Below, piece by piece: positions 24,425 to 32,889 of a stretch of DNA of 64,000 bases. Where the stretch lies: positions 1 to 64,000 of the forward strand of contig NZ_VCEJ01000009.1 in NCBI RefSeq assembly GCF_005860805.1, in the 5' to 3' direction. The stretch comes from Dyadobacter luticola (GTDB lineage: Bacteria > Bacteroidota > Bacteroidia > Cytophagales > Spirosomataceae). The notes beneath the pieces were generated by a model. It was not told the DNA's origin, made no database searches, and saw only the letters and a list, made by a program, of their open reading frames with translations. Positions within the stretch are counted from its first letter, which is position 1. Each line of letters starts with the position of its first letter. The position numbers were made by a program, and so were the translations under genes.

Positions 24425-25724
24425 CCTTTTAACGGTACTGTTATTGGCCAGTGTGGTTTTGATGGGCTGTGAAAATAAATCCGAAAAAAGTGGGCATGTG
24501 GCCCACGGGGATACAGAGCTGTATACCTGCCCGATGCACCCACAGGTAATCCAGGAAAAACCAGGCAAGTGCCCGATTTGTGGCATGGACCTGGTGGTAA
24601 AAGAAACAAATAATGAGTTGGTTGTTGACAGTAGTTTCAATGCTTTGTTAAAGCCAGTAAACGCGCAGGTGATTGCCAGTATCCCTTTGATTAATGCGGA
24701 AAGTGGCATGCGTATTTTTTCTGTACAGGCGCAAGGAGTGGTAACTTATGATAGCCGCAGCCAGGTTTCGCTATCATCACGGGTGGGTGGCCGCATTGAA
24801 AGGTTACTGATTAAATATAACTATCAGCCTGTCCGAAAAGGGCAATTGGTAATGGAGGTCTATTCTCCGGACCTGGCATCTGCCCAAAGAGAGCTTTTGA
24901 TGCTCAGTAGTGACGGAAGCAGCCCGGATTTACTGCAAAAAGCCAAACAGCGCCTGATGCTGCTGGGAATAAGCCTTAGGCAAATCGAAGACATTATCAA
25001 GTCAGGAAATGTGTTATATAGGGTACCCGTTTACAGCCCGGCCAATGGATATATCCTGGAACAATCAGCCAGTTTGACACAAGCTAGCGCACCTATGGCT
25101 GCACCTTCTGGCAATGGTGGTACGGCAATGGATGAAATGGGTGGCAGCACAGCTGCTTCATCGACCCCTACTTCACCATCAGCAGTGTCTTCACCGGTGC
25201 TGCTGCGCCCTGGGCAATATATTACTGCCGGGCAGTCCTTATTTACGATTTATACATCCCAAGGGCTGATTGCAGAATTTGCGCTATCGCCTGCTATTTC
25301 TTCCCGCATCAAGCCACAACAAAAGCTGCTCTTTTATGCGGGCAATGAGAAGGAAAATATGGTCAGTGGCAAGATTGGATTGATCCAGCCGGTTCTTCGA
25401 AGTGGTGAGAGTTTCACCTTGGCCAGGGTCTATCTCAGAGGCAAAAATCTGACGCCCGGGCAACTTCTGACCGCAAGTATTCCCATCGTTTTTCAAAATG
25501 GGTTATGGCTCGACAAAAAAGCGGTCTGGCAAACCGGCAGCAAGGCTATTGTATTCAAGCAACAAGGTAAAGTGCTGCTACCCATGCACGTTAAATCCGG
25601 CGCAGTTATAGATGGTATGGTACAGATCCTCTCTGATATCCAGGATTGGAAAGTCGCGTCAAACGTATCCTATCTGATCGACAGTGAGAGCTTTATTAAG
25701 GATAACAGTATCGTTGAAAATTAA
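24402..25724 (+). CDS. cusB: RND periplasmic adaptor with metal-binding domain (CusB-like 1)
   Basis: A 440-residue lipoprotein: V-V-L-M-G-C gives Cys23 as lipid site. Residues 41-65 are a heavy-metal-binding domain (Y-T-C-P-M-H-P-Q-V, then C-P-I-C-G-M-D-L). After it follow barrel-sandwich/lipoyl and hairpin segments (S-S-R-V-G-G-R-I-E-R-L-L, P-V-R-K-G-Q-L-V-M-E-V-Y) with a Ser/Thr/Pro/Met-rich insertion at about residues 235-265. It would bridge the pump and the TolC channel and can pass Cu(I) to the pump. It lies directly before a second adaptor gene. Confidence 0.9.
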   Translation: MRKNYIGSLLTVLLLASVVLMGCENKSEKSGHVAHGDTELYTCPMHPQVIQEKPGKCPICGMDLVVKETNNELVVDSSFNALLKPVNAQVIASIPLINAESGMRIFSVQAQGVVTYDSRSQVSLSSRVGGRIERLLIKYNYQPVRKGQLVMEVYSPDLASAQRELLMLSSDGSSPDLLQKAKQRLMLLGISLRQIEDIIKSGNVLYRVPVYSPANGYILEQSASLTQASAPMAAPSGNGGTAMDEMGGSTAASSTPTSPSAVSSPVLLRPGQYITAGQSLFTIYTSQGLIAEFALSPAISSRIKPQQKLLFYAGNEKENMVSGKIGLIQPVLRSGESFTLARVYLRGKNLTPGQLLTASIPIVFQNGLWLDKKAVWQTGSKAIVFKQQGKVLLPMHVKSGAVIDGMVQILSDIQDWKVASNVSYLIDSESFIKDNSIVEN

Positions 25725-25728
25725 GGAT

Positions 25729-26946
25729 ATGAAAAGAAAAGAATTTTTGAGGCTTGCTACTGTCGCCTCTTTTGCTCCGGGGATGTTTCTGACGGCATGC
25801 CAAGATGATAAAAAAAAGCAAGCCGCCACAGCTGGGCAGAAGACTTATACCTGTCCTATGCATCCGCAAATAATCCAGGACAAACCAGGCAGCTGCCCCA
25901 TATGTGGCATGGACCTGGTCATTTTTGATAAAAGCAGTAAGGATGCCGCTATCATATTGGGTGAGAGCCAAATAGCATTGGCCAATATAACGACGATGAC
26001 AGTTGGCAGCGGCCTTTTGTCGAATTCCAAAAGACTTAATGGCCGCCTTGCTGTGAACCCAGATCAAACCGCTGTTGTATCCAGCCGTGCAGCTGGCCGT
26101 ATCCAGGTGTTGTATGTCAAAGAAACCGGTGTAGCTGTATTGAAAGGACAGCCGCTTTACAAAATATACTCCGAGCAACTTTCTGCACTTCAGCAGGAAT
26201 ATCTGTTGGCACATGCCCAAGTGCAGCAGTTTCCTGCTGATGCTCGCTTCATAGCTATTGAAAAAGCGGCCCGGCAGAAGCTCCGGTTGTATGACCAAAG
26301 TGAAGAAGATATCCAGGGCCTAGCGGCAATGCAGAAGCAAGACCCTTTTATCACCTACAGGGCACCAATGAATGGCACTGTCTCAGAGTTATCAGTAACG
26401 GAAGGGCAGTATGTGTCTGAGGGCAGCGCGGTGCTGCGCCTTGAAGACTACTCTTCTTTATGGGTCGAAGCCGATATCTATCCAGCAGAAGCGGCAGGCA
26501 TCCGTACAGGGCAAAAGGTCCAGGTCCAGGTTGCAGGCTGGGAAGACAAACCCCAGCAAATAAGGATCGATTTCATTACACCTGCCATTCAGAGTGGCAG
26601 CCAGCTGATGCAGGTCCGGGGCACTATTCCAAACCCAGCGAACCGGTGGCAGCCAGGATTGCAGGCTAATATAATCCTGCAAACCAGTGATATGATTAAT
26701 GCAATGACTTTGCCTGTCGATGCGGTGATCCGTGACGCAAAAGGAACGCATGTATGGATTGAAACGAAGCCTGGCACTTTCCAGGCACGCATGGTTTTAA
26801 TCGGCATGCAGAATGCTGACCTGGTTGAAATCAAGGAAGGCATTGCCAAAAATGAAAAGGTGGTTGTTACAGGTGCTTATCTTTTATACAGTGAATATGT
26901 ATTAAAAAAAGGATCTGACCCAATGGCCCTACATCAACATGAGTAA
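25729..26946 (+). CDS. cusB: RND periplasmic adaptor with metal-binding domain (CusB-like 2)
   Basis: A 405-residue adaptor, start at 25729 (M-K-R-K-E-F-L-R-L-A) just after the stop of the first adaptor; the signal ends in L-T-A-C with Cys24. It again has the heavy-metal-binding domain (residues 40-64: Y-T-C-P-M-H-P-Q-I, C-P-I-C-G-M-D-L), then the HlyD/lipoyl core (S-S-R-A-A-G-R-I-Q-V-L-Y, D-P-F-I-T-Y-R-A-P-M-N-G-T) and a C-terminal membrane-proximal domain. Two adaptors for one pump may act together as a heteromer or serve different pumps. CusB itself lacks such an N-terminal domain in E. coli, so having both extended is notable. Confidence 0.9.
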   Translation: MKRKEFLRLATVASFAPGMFLTACQDDKKKQAATAGQKTYTCPMHPQIIQDKPGSCPICGMDLVIFDKSSKDAAIILGESQIALANITTMTVGSGLLSNSKRLNGRLAVNPDQTAVVSSRAAGRIQVLYVKETGVAVLKGQPLYKIYSEQLSALQQEYLLAHAQVQQFPADARFIAIEKAARQKLRLYDQSEEDIQGLAAMQKQDPFITYRAPMNGTVSELSVTEGQYVSEGSAVLRLEDYSSLWVEADIYPAEAAGIRTGQKVQVQVAGWEDKPQQIRIDFITPAIQSGSQLMQVRGTIPNPANRWQPGLQANIILQTSDMINAMTLPVDAVIRDAKGTHVWIETKPGTFQARMVLIGMQNADLVEIKEGIAKNEKVVVTGAYLLYSEYVLKKGSDPMALHQHE

Positions 26947-26976
26947 CCAATTTTATTAACTATAAATTTTATTAAG

Positions 26977-27540
26977 ATGAAAAACGTAACCAAATGGGCA
27001 TTGCCAGTAGCCATAGTAATTGTACTCTCCGCATGCGGCGGTAAAAATGAAGAAAGTAATACCGGTTCCCATCAGGATTCAACGGCCCATGCGCATCATG
27101 AAGGCATGGATATGGGCGGTAAAGAAACAAGTAAAGTTATATTGAAAGATGATAAGCTTAATGCAGTCTACCAGCATTACATACACCTGACCACGGCCCT
27201 AATCAATTCGGATGCAGCAGAAGCAAAAATTGCTTCCAGCGCCATCGAAGCGGGTATGGGTCAGGTCTCACAAGGGGGTGCGACGGCCAAAATAGCTTCC
27301 CAAATTACAGAGGCTAAAGGTATTGAAGCCCAAAGGGTTTTGTATTCCACCCTGAGTGACGAATTTATTCCCCTGGTTAAAAAATCCGGATTGAGCAGTG
27401 GAGAACTGTATGTGGATTTTTGCCCGATGGCTAATAAAGATAAAGGCGGATATTGGCTGTCTGCTCAAAAAGAGATTAAAAATCCATATATGGGGGATAA
27501 GATGATTTCCTGCGGAGAAGTAAAAGAGACGGTGAATTAA
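26977..27540 (+). CDS. DUF3347 lipoprotein
   Basis: A 187-residue lipoprotein with V-L-S-A-C giving the lipid site at about residue 20. A short His/Met-rich linker (A-H-A-H-H-E-G-M-D-M-G-G) follows, then the DUF3347 domain (residues ~50-185), recognised by V-D-F-C-P-M-A-N-K-D-K-G-G-Y-W and the late I-K-N-P-Y-M-G-D-K-M-I-S-C-G. The two cysteines in those blocks and the surrounding methionines are candidate copper ligands. In other Bacteroidota this domain is also found fused to CusB-type adaptors, so it probably assists the Cus complex. It lies 30 bases after the second adaptor. Confidence 0.88.
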   Translation: MKNVTKWALPVAIVIVLSACGGKNEESNTGSHQDSTAHAHHEGMDMGGKETSKVILKDDKLNAVYQHYIHLTTALINSDAAEAKIASSAIEAGMGQVSQGGATAKIASQITEAKGIEAQRVLYSTLSDEFIPLVKKSGLSSGELYVDFCPMANKDKGGYWLSAQKEIKNPYMGDKMISCGEVKETVN

Positions 27541-27618
27541 CCGGAATGTTTAAAGTCTACCATACCAGGTTCAGGGCATTGCCCTGAACCAATTTTAATG
27601 CACCTAACAACACTTCCG

Positions 27619-30351
27619 ATGAAACTAATCACTATACTACTATCAATAATGCCCCTGGTGGGTGTTTTCGCACAACACCAGCATGGTGGTGCTGAATCAT
27701 CCAAGCCAGCGTTGGCTAAAAAACCCTTTTTGGCAAGCTCAAAAGGGGGAAGGATCGAATACCATTTATATGTAAATGACACAACTGCCAATATTAGCGG
27801 CAAACGCAAGGTTTCTGCGCTCGCTATGAATGGGCAAATCCCTGCACCAACCTTAAATTTCACCGAAGGGGACACCGCCGTAATCCATGTTCATAATCTG
27901 ATGCGCCATGAAACATCGATCCATTGGCATGGTCTGCTGCTGCCCAATAAGGAGGATGGTGTTCCTTATCTGACAACAGCCCCGGTCGAGCCGGGCGGGC
28001 AGTACACATTTACCTTTCCCCTTATTCAAAGCGGAACGTTTTGGTACCATTCCCATACCATGCTCCAGGAGCAAAGTGGCTTGTATGGTTCAATCGTAAT
28101 CCAGCCTAGAAAGAAAACTTATGAAGTAGAGAGGGAGTTTGTGCTTTTGTTGTCGGACTGGACCGATGAAAACCCCCGGCGTGTGCTGAATGCCTTAAAA
28201 AGGAATGACCCGGCTAGTGAGTGGTATTCAATTAAAAAAGGGTATGCCCAAAGCCTTGATAAGTTAATACAGCATAAAGGACTGGGCAACAGGCTAAAAA
28301 ACGGCTGGAAGCGTATGCCGCCCATGGACCTGTCTGATGTTTACTATGCCGCATTTCTGGCAAATGGAAAACGCAAAGAAAGTATTCCGGGTTTAAAACC
28401 GGGTGATAAAGTCCGGTTACGTGTCATTAACGGCTCGGCTTCAACCTATTTTTATCTGCACGGCGGGGCAGGAAAACTCGAACTGATCTCCGCGGACGGC
28501 ATTGACGTAAAGCCGATTAAAGTTGACCGGCTGCTAATGGGGATTGCAGAGACCTACGATTTTCTGCTGACTGTACCAAAAGATAAAACGATGGAGTTCA
28601 GGGCAACTGCGCAAGATGTCTCTGGATTTGCTTCCTTGTATTTAGGGAAAGGTGACACCCTGTCTGCGGCACCGATCCCCAGGCCAAACGTTTGGAATAT
28701 GGATGAAATGATGATGAGCATGGCTGTTAATTTTCCTAATAGAATGAACCATTCAGCAATGGGTGAAACGGATCACAGCAAGATGAACATGGAGCCTTCA
28801 AAAAAGAAGGAACCTACTGGGAAACCAGAAAAAGGGCATGAAGGCATGGACATGAATAAAATGGACCATAGCAAAATGAACATGGAACCTTCCCAAAAGA
28901 AGGAGCCTGCTACTAAACCTGAAAAGGGGGGTGATGGCATGGACATGAGCAAAATGGACCATAGCAAAATGAACATGGAACCTTCCCAAAAGAAGGAGCC
29001 TGCTACTAAACCTGAAAAGGGGGGTGATGGCATGGACATGAATAAAATGGATCACAGCAAAATGAACATGGAGCCTTCCCAAAAGAAGGAACCTGCTACC
29101 AAACCAGAGAAAGGTCATGAAGGTATGGACATGAGCAAAATGGACCATAGCAAAATGAACATGGAGCCTTCCCAAAAGAAGGAGCCTGCGGCAAAACCAG
29201 AAAAAAAGGATGAAGGCATGGACATGAACAAAATGGACCACAGCAAAATGAACATGCAGCCTTCCCAGAAGAAGGAGCCTGCGGCAAAACCAGAAAAAGG
29301 GCAGGAGGGCATGGACATGAGCAAAATGGATCACAGCAACATGAAAGGCATGGACATGGGTAAAGCCGACTCGCTGACCATATTCAATTATGATTTATTG
29401 AGCGCCCAACAGAAAACAACCTTTGACAGCTCCAAGCCTGTTAGGACTGTCCATTTAAAACTGACTGGCAGTATGTACCGTTATGTGTGGTCTATAAATA
29501 ACAAGGTACTCTCCCAGGCAGATAAGATTGGTATCAAAAAGGGCGAAGTTGTCAGGTTTGAGCTCGAAAATACCACAATGATGAACCACCCTATGCACTT
29601 GCATGGCCATTATTTCAGGGTGCTTAATAAAAACGGCGATTTTTCTCCTTTAAAACATACACTGGATGTTCCTCCAATGACAAGCATTACGATAGAGTTC
29701 GATGCAACTGAAGAGAAGGATTGGTTTTTTCACTGCCACATACTTTATCACATGATGAGTGGCATGGCGCGTATCGTAGAATATCAGGGAAGTACCCGTG
29801 ATACTTCACTGGCCAGATACCCTCTCAACAAGTTACTGAAAGAGGACAAGATGTGGTTTTTTTACGGAAGCATTGCCGCCAAATCACACATGGCCGAAGC
29901 CCGTGCCAATTTTATTAATAAAAGCAATGCCATCCGCTTTGAAGGAAATTATAACTACGGGTCGCAATATGAGGCCAATATCAGTTATGAACGGTACATT
30001 GGAGACTGGCTGCGGCCTTATATTGGCTTTGGTGCTGTAAAACAGCGGTATTACAATATATTCAACGGGGAGCAAACATTTGCGCAGGATTTTGACTTGC
30101 CTGTGATTGGAGTCCGGTATACCCTGCCATTTTTCATCGATGCTGATCTGCGTGTAAATTCAAAAGGACGTGTAAGGTTTGCACTTGAAGGGGAAGAATG
30201 GCTGCTGCCCAAACTTTTTTTTAACTGGCGTATCAATACAGATAGAGAATACCATTTGGATCTGGAATATATGCTTGGTAAATACATTTCCCTATCCGGA
30301 GGCTATGATTCCAGGTACAAACTGGGTGGGGGCTTGCTACTAAGGTTCTAA
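27619..30351 (+). CDS. Multicopper oxidase fused to CopB-like outer-membrane barrel
   Basis: A 910-residue protein, about 300 longer than ordinary CopA-type oxidases. After the signal peptide (M-K-L-I-T-I-L-L-S-I) come cupredoxin domains with all copper ligands: H-W-H-G (102-105), Y-H-S-H-T, H-P-M-H-L-H-G (657-663) and H-C-H-I-L-Y-H (from 705). Between domains is a Met/His/Lys-rich tandem repeat of six 31-residue units (about residues 389-574). The C-terminal ~165 residues (from W-F-F-Y-G-S-I-A-A-K) look like the CopB outer-membrane beta-barrel family, ending in a terminal phenylalanine. It should oxidise Cu(I) in the periplasm while tethered to the outer membrane. Such single-chain CopA-CopB is unusual. 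Confidence 0.9.
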   Translation: MKLITILLSIMPLVGVFAQHQHGGAESSKPALAKKPFLASSKGGRIEYHLYVNDTTANISGKRKVSALAMNGQIPAPTLNFTEGDTAVIHVHNLMRHETSIHWHGLLLPNKEDGVPYLTTAPVEPGGQYTFTFPLIQSGTFWYHSHTMLQEQSGLYGSIVIQPRKKTYEVEREFVLLLSDWTDENPRRVLNALKRNDPASEWYSIKKGYAQSLDKLIQHKGLGNRLKNGWKRMPPMDLSDVYYAAFLANGKRKESIPGLKPGDKVRLRVINGSASTYFYLHGGAGKLELISADGIDVKPIKVDRLLMGIAETYDFLLTVPKDKTMEFRATAQDVSGFASLYLGKGDTLSAAPIPRPNVWNMDEMMMSMAVNFPNRMNHSAMGETDHSKMNMEPSKKKEPTGKPEKGHEGMDMNKMDHSKMNMEPSQKKEPATKPEKGGDGMDMSKMDHSKMNMEPSQKKEPATKPEKGGDGMDMNKMDHSKMNMEPSQKKEPATKPEKGHEGMDMSKMDHSKMNMEPSQKKEPAAKPEKKDEGMDMNKMDHSKMNMQPSQKKEPAAKPEKGQEGMDMSKMDHSNMKGMDMGKADSLTIFNYDLLSAQQKTTFDSSKPVRTVHLKLTGSMYRYVWSINNKVLSQADKIGIKKGEVVRFELENTTMMNHPMHLHGHYFRVLNKNGDFSPLKHTLDVPPMTSITIEFDATEEKDWFFHCHILYHMMSGMARIVEYQGSTRDTSLARYPLNKLLKEDKMWFFYGSIAAKSHMAEARANFINKSNAIRFEGNYNYGSQYEANISYERYIGDWLRPYIGFGAVKQRYYNIFNGEQTFAQDFDLPVIGVRYTLPFFIDADLRVNSKGRVRFALEGEEWLLPKLFFNWRINTDREYHLDLEYMLGKYISLSGGYDSRYKLGGGLLLRF
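28783..29340 (+). repeat. Six in-frame tandem 93-bp repeats in the oxidase gene
   Basis: Six copies of a 93-base unit encode 31 residues each, pattern M-N-M-E-P-S-Q-K-K-E-P then K-P-E-K-G-x-x-G-M-D-M and K-M-D-H-S-K. Copies differ by a few residues (for example T-G-K-P, A-T-K-P, A-A-K-P). All are in frame, so copy-number change would alter length without a frameshift. The opposite strand shows a long but spurious open frame over them. Confidence 0.9.
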
Positions 30352-30497
30352 TCAAATGGAATACGTAATATTTCATTGTGTCATGGTTTTTTTCAAAATC
30401 TACACTACGATGCCAAGATTTTAAGGAGCTGACCATAAGATGTTTGCTGTTGGCTCAAAGTGCGTTTTTATGCCAGTTTTAAAACAAAATTAAACCG

Positions 30498-32564
30498 ATG
30501 GAAAATCACCATAACCACGAGCATCATCCGAAGAAGCCGGCGGAAAGCATGCATTCTATACCGGAATCTGCTGATCAGCAGCATGCCCCTACACCGCAAA
30601 ATGATGAGCATGCAGGCCATGACAAACATGCAGGGCATCACACAGAAGATTTTTTAAAACGCTTCTGGATCTGTATGGCCATCACTGTGCCTATTTTGTT
30701 GTTATCGCATATGATCCAGCAGATGGCCGGAATCGACTGGACCTTTCCCGGTGACCAGTATGTGCTTTTGGCACTTAGCACTGTCATCTACTTTTATGGA
30801 GGTTGGCCGTTTCTGACAGGCCTTATCAGGGAGCTTAAAAGTAAAAATTTGGGCATGATGACCCTGGTTGCAGTAGCTATAACAACTGCTTATGTGTACA
30901 GTGTGGCCGTGGTTTTCGGACTGGAAGGGATGGACTTCTTTTGGGAGCTTGCCACCCTGATTGATATCATGCTGATTGGTCATTGGCTGGAAATGAAATC
31001 CCAGATGGCTGCTTCGCAAGCCCTGGAATCGCTGGTCGCTTTGCTGCCTTCAATGGTGCATCTCGAAAAAGACAACCAGGTAACAGACATCCCTTTAAAA
31101 GACCTTCGCAGTGGTGATGTATTGCTTGTTAAACCCGGAGAAAAGATACCAGCCGATGGTGTGATTTTGGAAGGCAGTTCCTATGTGAATGAGAGTATGC
31201 TGACCGGGGAAAGCGTTCCGGTGCAGAAAAAGAAAGATGATAAAGCAATTGGAGGCGCGATTAATAGCGATGGAGTCCTAAAAATCCATGTTACCGGTGC
31301 AGGGGATGACACCTACCTGCAAAAGGTAATCAGCATGGTCAAGACGGCGCAAAGTACCAAATCCAATACGCAGAACCTGGCTGATAAGGTTGCCAAATGG
31401 TTAACGTTGGTTTCCATTACTGTTGGGGTGGTCACTTTTATTGTCTGGTATACAAACGGCCAGGATCTGGCATTTGCTTTGGAACGAATGGTTACGGTTA
31501 TGGTGACTTCCTGCCCGCATGCACTAGGGGTTGCGATCCCATTGGTTATTGCTATTTCAACAACGCTTTCAGCAACGCATGGCCTTTTAATCCGGAACCG
31601 TACCGCTTTTGAGAATGCCCGCAAGCTTACAACTATTATTTTTGATAAAACCGGCACACTTACCAAAGGCTCCCATGAAATTCAGCAGATCATACCCATT
31701 GGAGATCAGTTTTCATCCGATCAGATATTGCAATATGCGGCGGCAATTCAGCAAAACTCCGAACACCATATTGCACATGGGGTCATGCGCAAGCTAAAAG
31801 AGAAAGGATTAGAGCTGTGGGCTTCTACCGATTTCAACTACATGCAGGGTATTGGCGTAACAGGTACAGTAAACGGAAAAAAAGTAGTGGCTGCCGGCCC
31901 CAATTATTTTGAACAGGAAAACAACCCTGTGCCTGCTATTCCGGATCAGGTAGACCAGGCGACCGACACAGTAAACTTTATTCTTATCGACGGTAAACCG
32001 GTAGGCCTGATCACATTTGCGGATAGTATCAGGGAAAGCGCAGCACAGGCCGTTGCTGAGCTAAAAAAGATGAATATTAAAACCTTTCTTTTGACCGGTG
32101 ATAATGAGAAAATAGCGGAAGCGGTCAGTAGAAAGCTGAACATGGATGGGTATCTGGCTAATGTGTTGCCCCATCAAAAGCAGGATAAGGTTAAGGAATT
32201 TCAAGATAAGGGAGAGATTGTTGCCATGACTGGTGATGGTGTAAATGATGCGCCCGCACTCGCACAGGCCGATGTTGGCATTGCCGTTGGTTCGGGGACC
32301 GATGTGGCAGCTGAAACCGCCGATATTATCCTGGTAAACAGCGACCCTATGGATGTAGTACAAATGATCACCTTCGGTAGGGCTACTTACAGAAAAATGG
32401 TACAAAACCTGGCTTGGGCAATCGGTTATAACGTCATAGCAATCCCGTTGGCTGCCGGTGTGCTATATCCCTCTTTTATGTTAAGCCCTGCGATGGGAGC
32501 AGTCCTGATGAGTGCATCCACGATCGTGGTTGCCATTAATGCAAAGCTACTTAGGGTAAATTAA
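30498..32564 (+). CDS. copB: Copper-translocating P-type ATPase CopB (P1B-3, CPH type)
   Basis: A 688-residue P1B ATPase. The N-terminus is His-rich (M-E-N-H-H-N-H-E-H-H and H-A-G-H-D-K-H-A-G-H-H) instead of a Cys-type domain. The actuator motif T-G-E-S-V-P precedes the transmembrane C-P-H (339-341); the phosphorylated Asp383 is in D-K-T-G-T-L-T, and the nucleotide/hinge motif is G-D-G-V-N-D-A-P-A-L. The C-P-H ion site together with Y-N in TM7 and M-S-x-S-T in TM8 places it in P1B-3 (CopB; Cu(II)/Cu(I)/Ag(I) export). It pumps copper from the cytosol into the periplasm. It is separated by only 5 bases from a tiny open frame and followed by copA. Confidence 0.95.
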   Translation: MENHHNHEHHPKKPAESMHSIPESADQQHAPTPQNDEHAGHDKHAGHHTEDFLKRFWICMAITVPILLLSHMIQQMAGIDWTFPGDQYVLLALSTVIYFYGGWPFLTGLIRELKSKNLGMMTLVAVAITTAYVYSVAVVFGLEGMDFFWELATLIDIMLIGHWLEMKSQMAASQALESLVALLPSMVHLEKDNQVTDIPLKDLRSGDVLLVKPGEKIPADGVILEGSSYVNESMLTGESVPVQKKKDDKAIGGAINSDGVLKIHVTGAGDDTYLQKVISMVKTAQSTKSNTQNLADKVAKWLTLVSITVGVVTFIVWYTNGQDLAFALERMVTVMVTSCPHALGVAIPLVIAISTTLSATHGLLIRNRTAFENARKLTTIIFDKTGTLTKGSHEIQQIIPIGDQFSSDQILQYAAAIQQNSEHHIAHGVMRKLKEKGLELWASTDFNYMQGIGVTGTVNGKKVVAAGPNYFEQENNPVPAIPDQVDQATDTVNFILIDGKPVGLITFADSIRESAAQAVAELKKMNIKTFLLTGDNEKIAEAVSRKLNMDGYLANVLPHQKQDKVKEFQDKGEIVAMTGDGVNDAPALAQADVGIAVGSGTDVAAETADIILVNSDPMDVVQMITFGRATYRKMVQNLAWAIGYNVIAIPLAAGVLYPSFMLSPAMGAVLMSASTIVVAINAKLLRVN

Positions 32565-32569
32565 ATGCT

Positions 32570-32725
32570 ATGGTTATGACAAATCAACAATTTGATGAGT
32601 TTGTTAAGAACAGGCTGGAATCTTTCCGGCCTGTTTACCTGTGTAGGGACTGGCTTGATTTAAATGAGCGGCTGGAAAGAAGGAACAAAATACCAAAAGT
32701 CTTTTTATACAGCCGGTCGAAATAA
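32570..32725 (+). CDS. Short open frame resembling N-terminus of a barrel-protein regulator
   Basis: A 51-residue open frame (M-V-M-T-N-Q-Q-F-D-E-F-V-K-N-R-L-E-S-F-R-P) five bases after copB. Its acidic/basic helix with D-W-L-D-L-N-E-R-L-E resembles the N-terminal cytoplasmic part of the barrel protein encoded at 38974 (D-N-W-N-A-L-S-K-R-L-D). It ends without any membrane segment, so it may be a truncated remnant or a small cytosolic peptide. No family is recognised. Confidence 0.35.
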   Translation: MVMTNQQFDEFVKNRLESFRPVYLCRDWLDLNERLERRNKIPKVFLYSRSK

Positions 32726-32889
32726 ACGCAATCGGTCAAGATAAGATCAGCCACCACTTTCTCAGTAAGTTGGCTGCACTAAACGTCTTCTGATGAAGTT
32801 GAATTCACAAAAATATGCACACCTAATAGCTAATTGTGTAATAAAATCTTATGTGCTTCAGCTTAGTTTTGTATAAATAAATCAAGACA

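Noticed and set aside
28798..29334. 178-codon minus-strand frame with many His and Phe
   Set aside because: It is the antisense of the Met/His repeat in the oxidase gene; its order is only that of the repeat.
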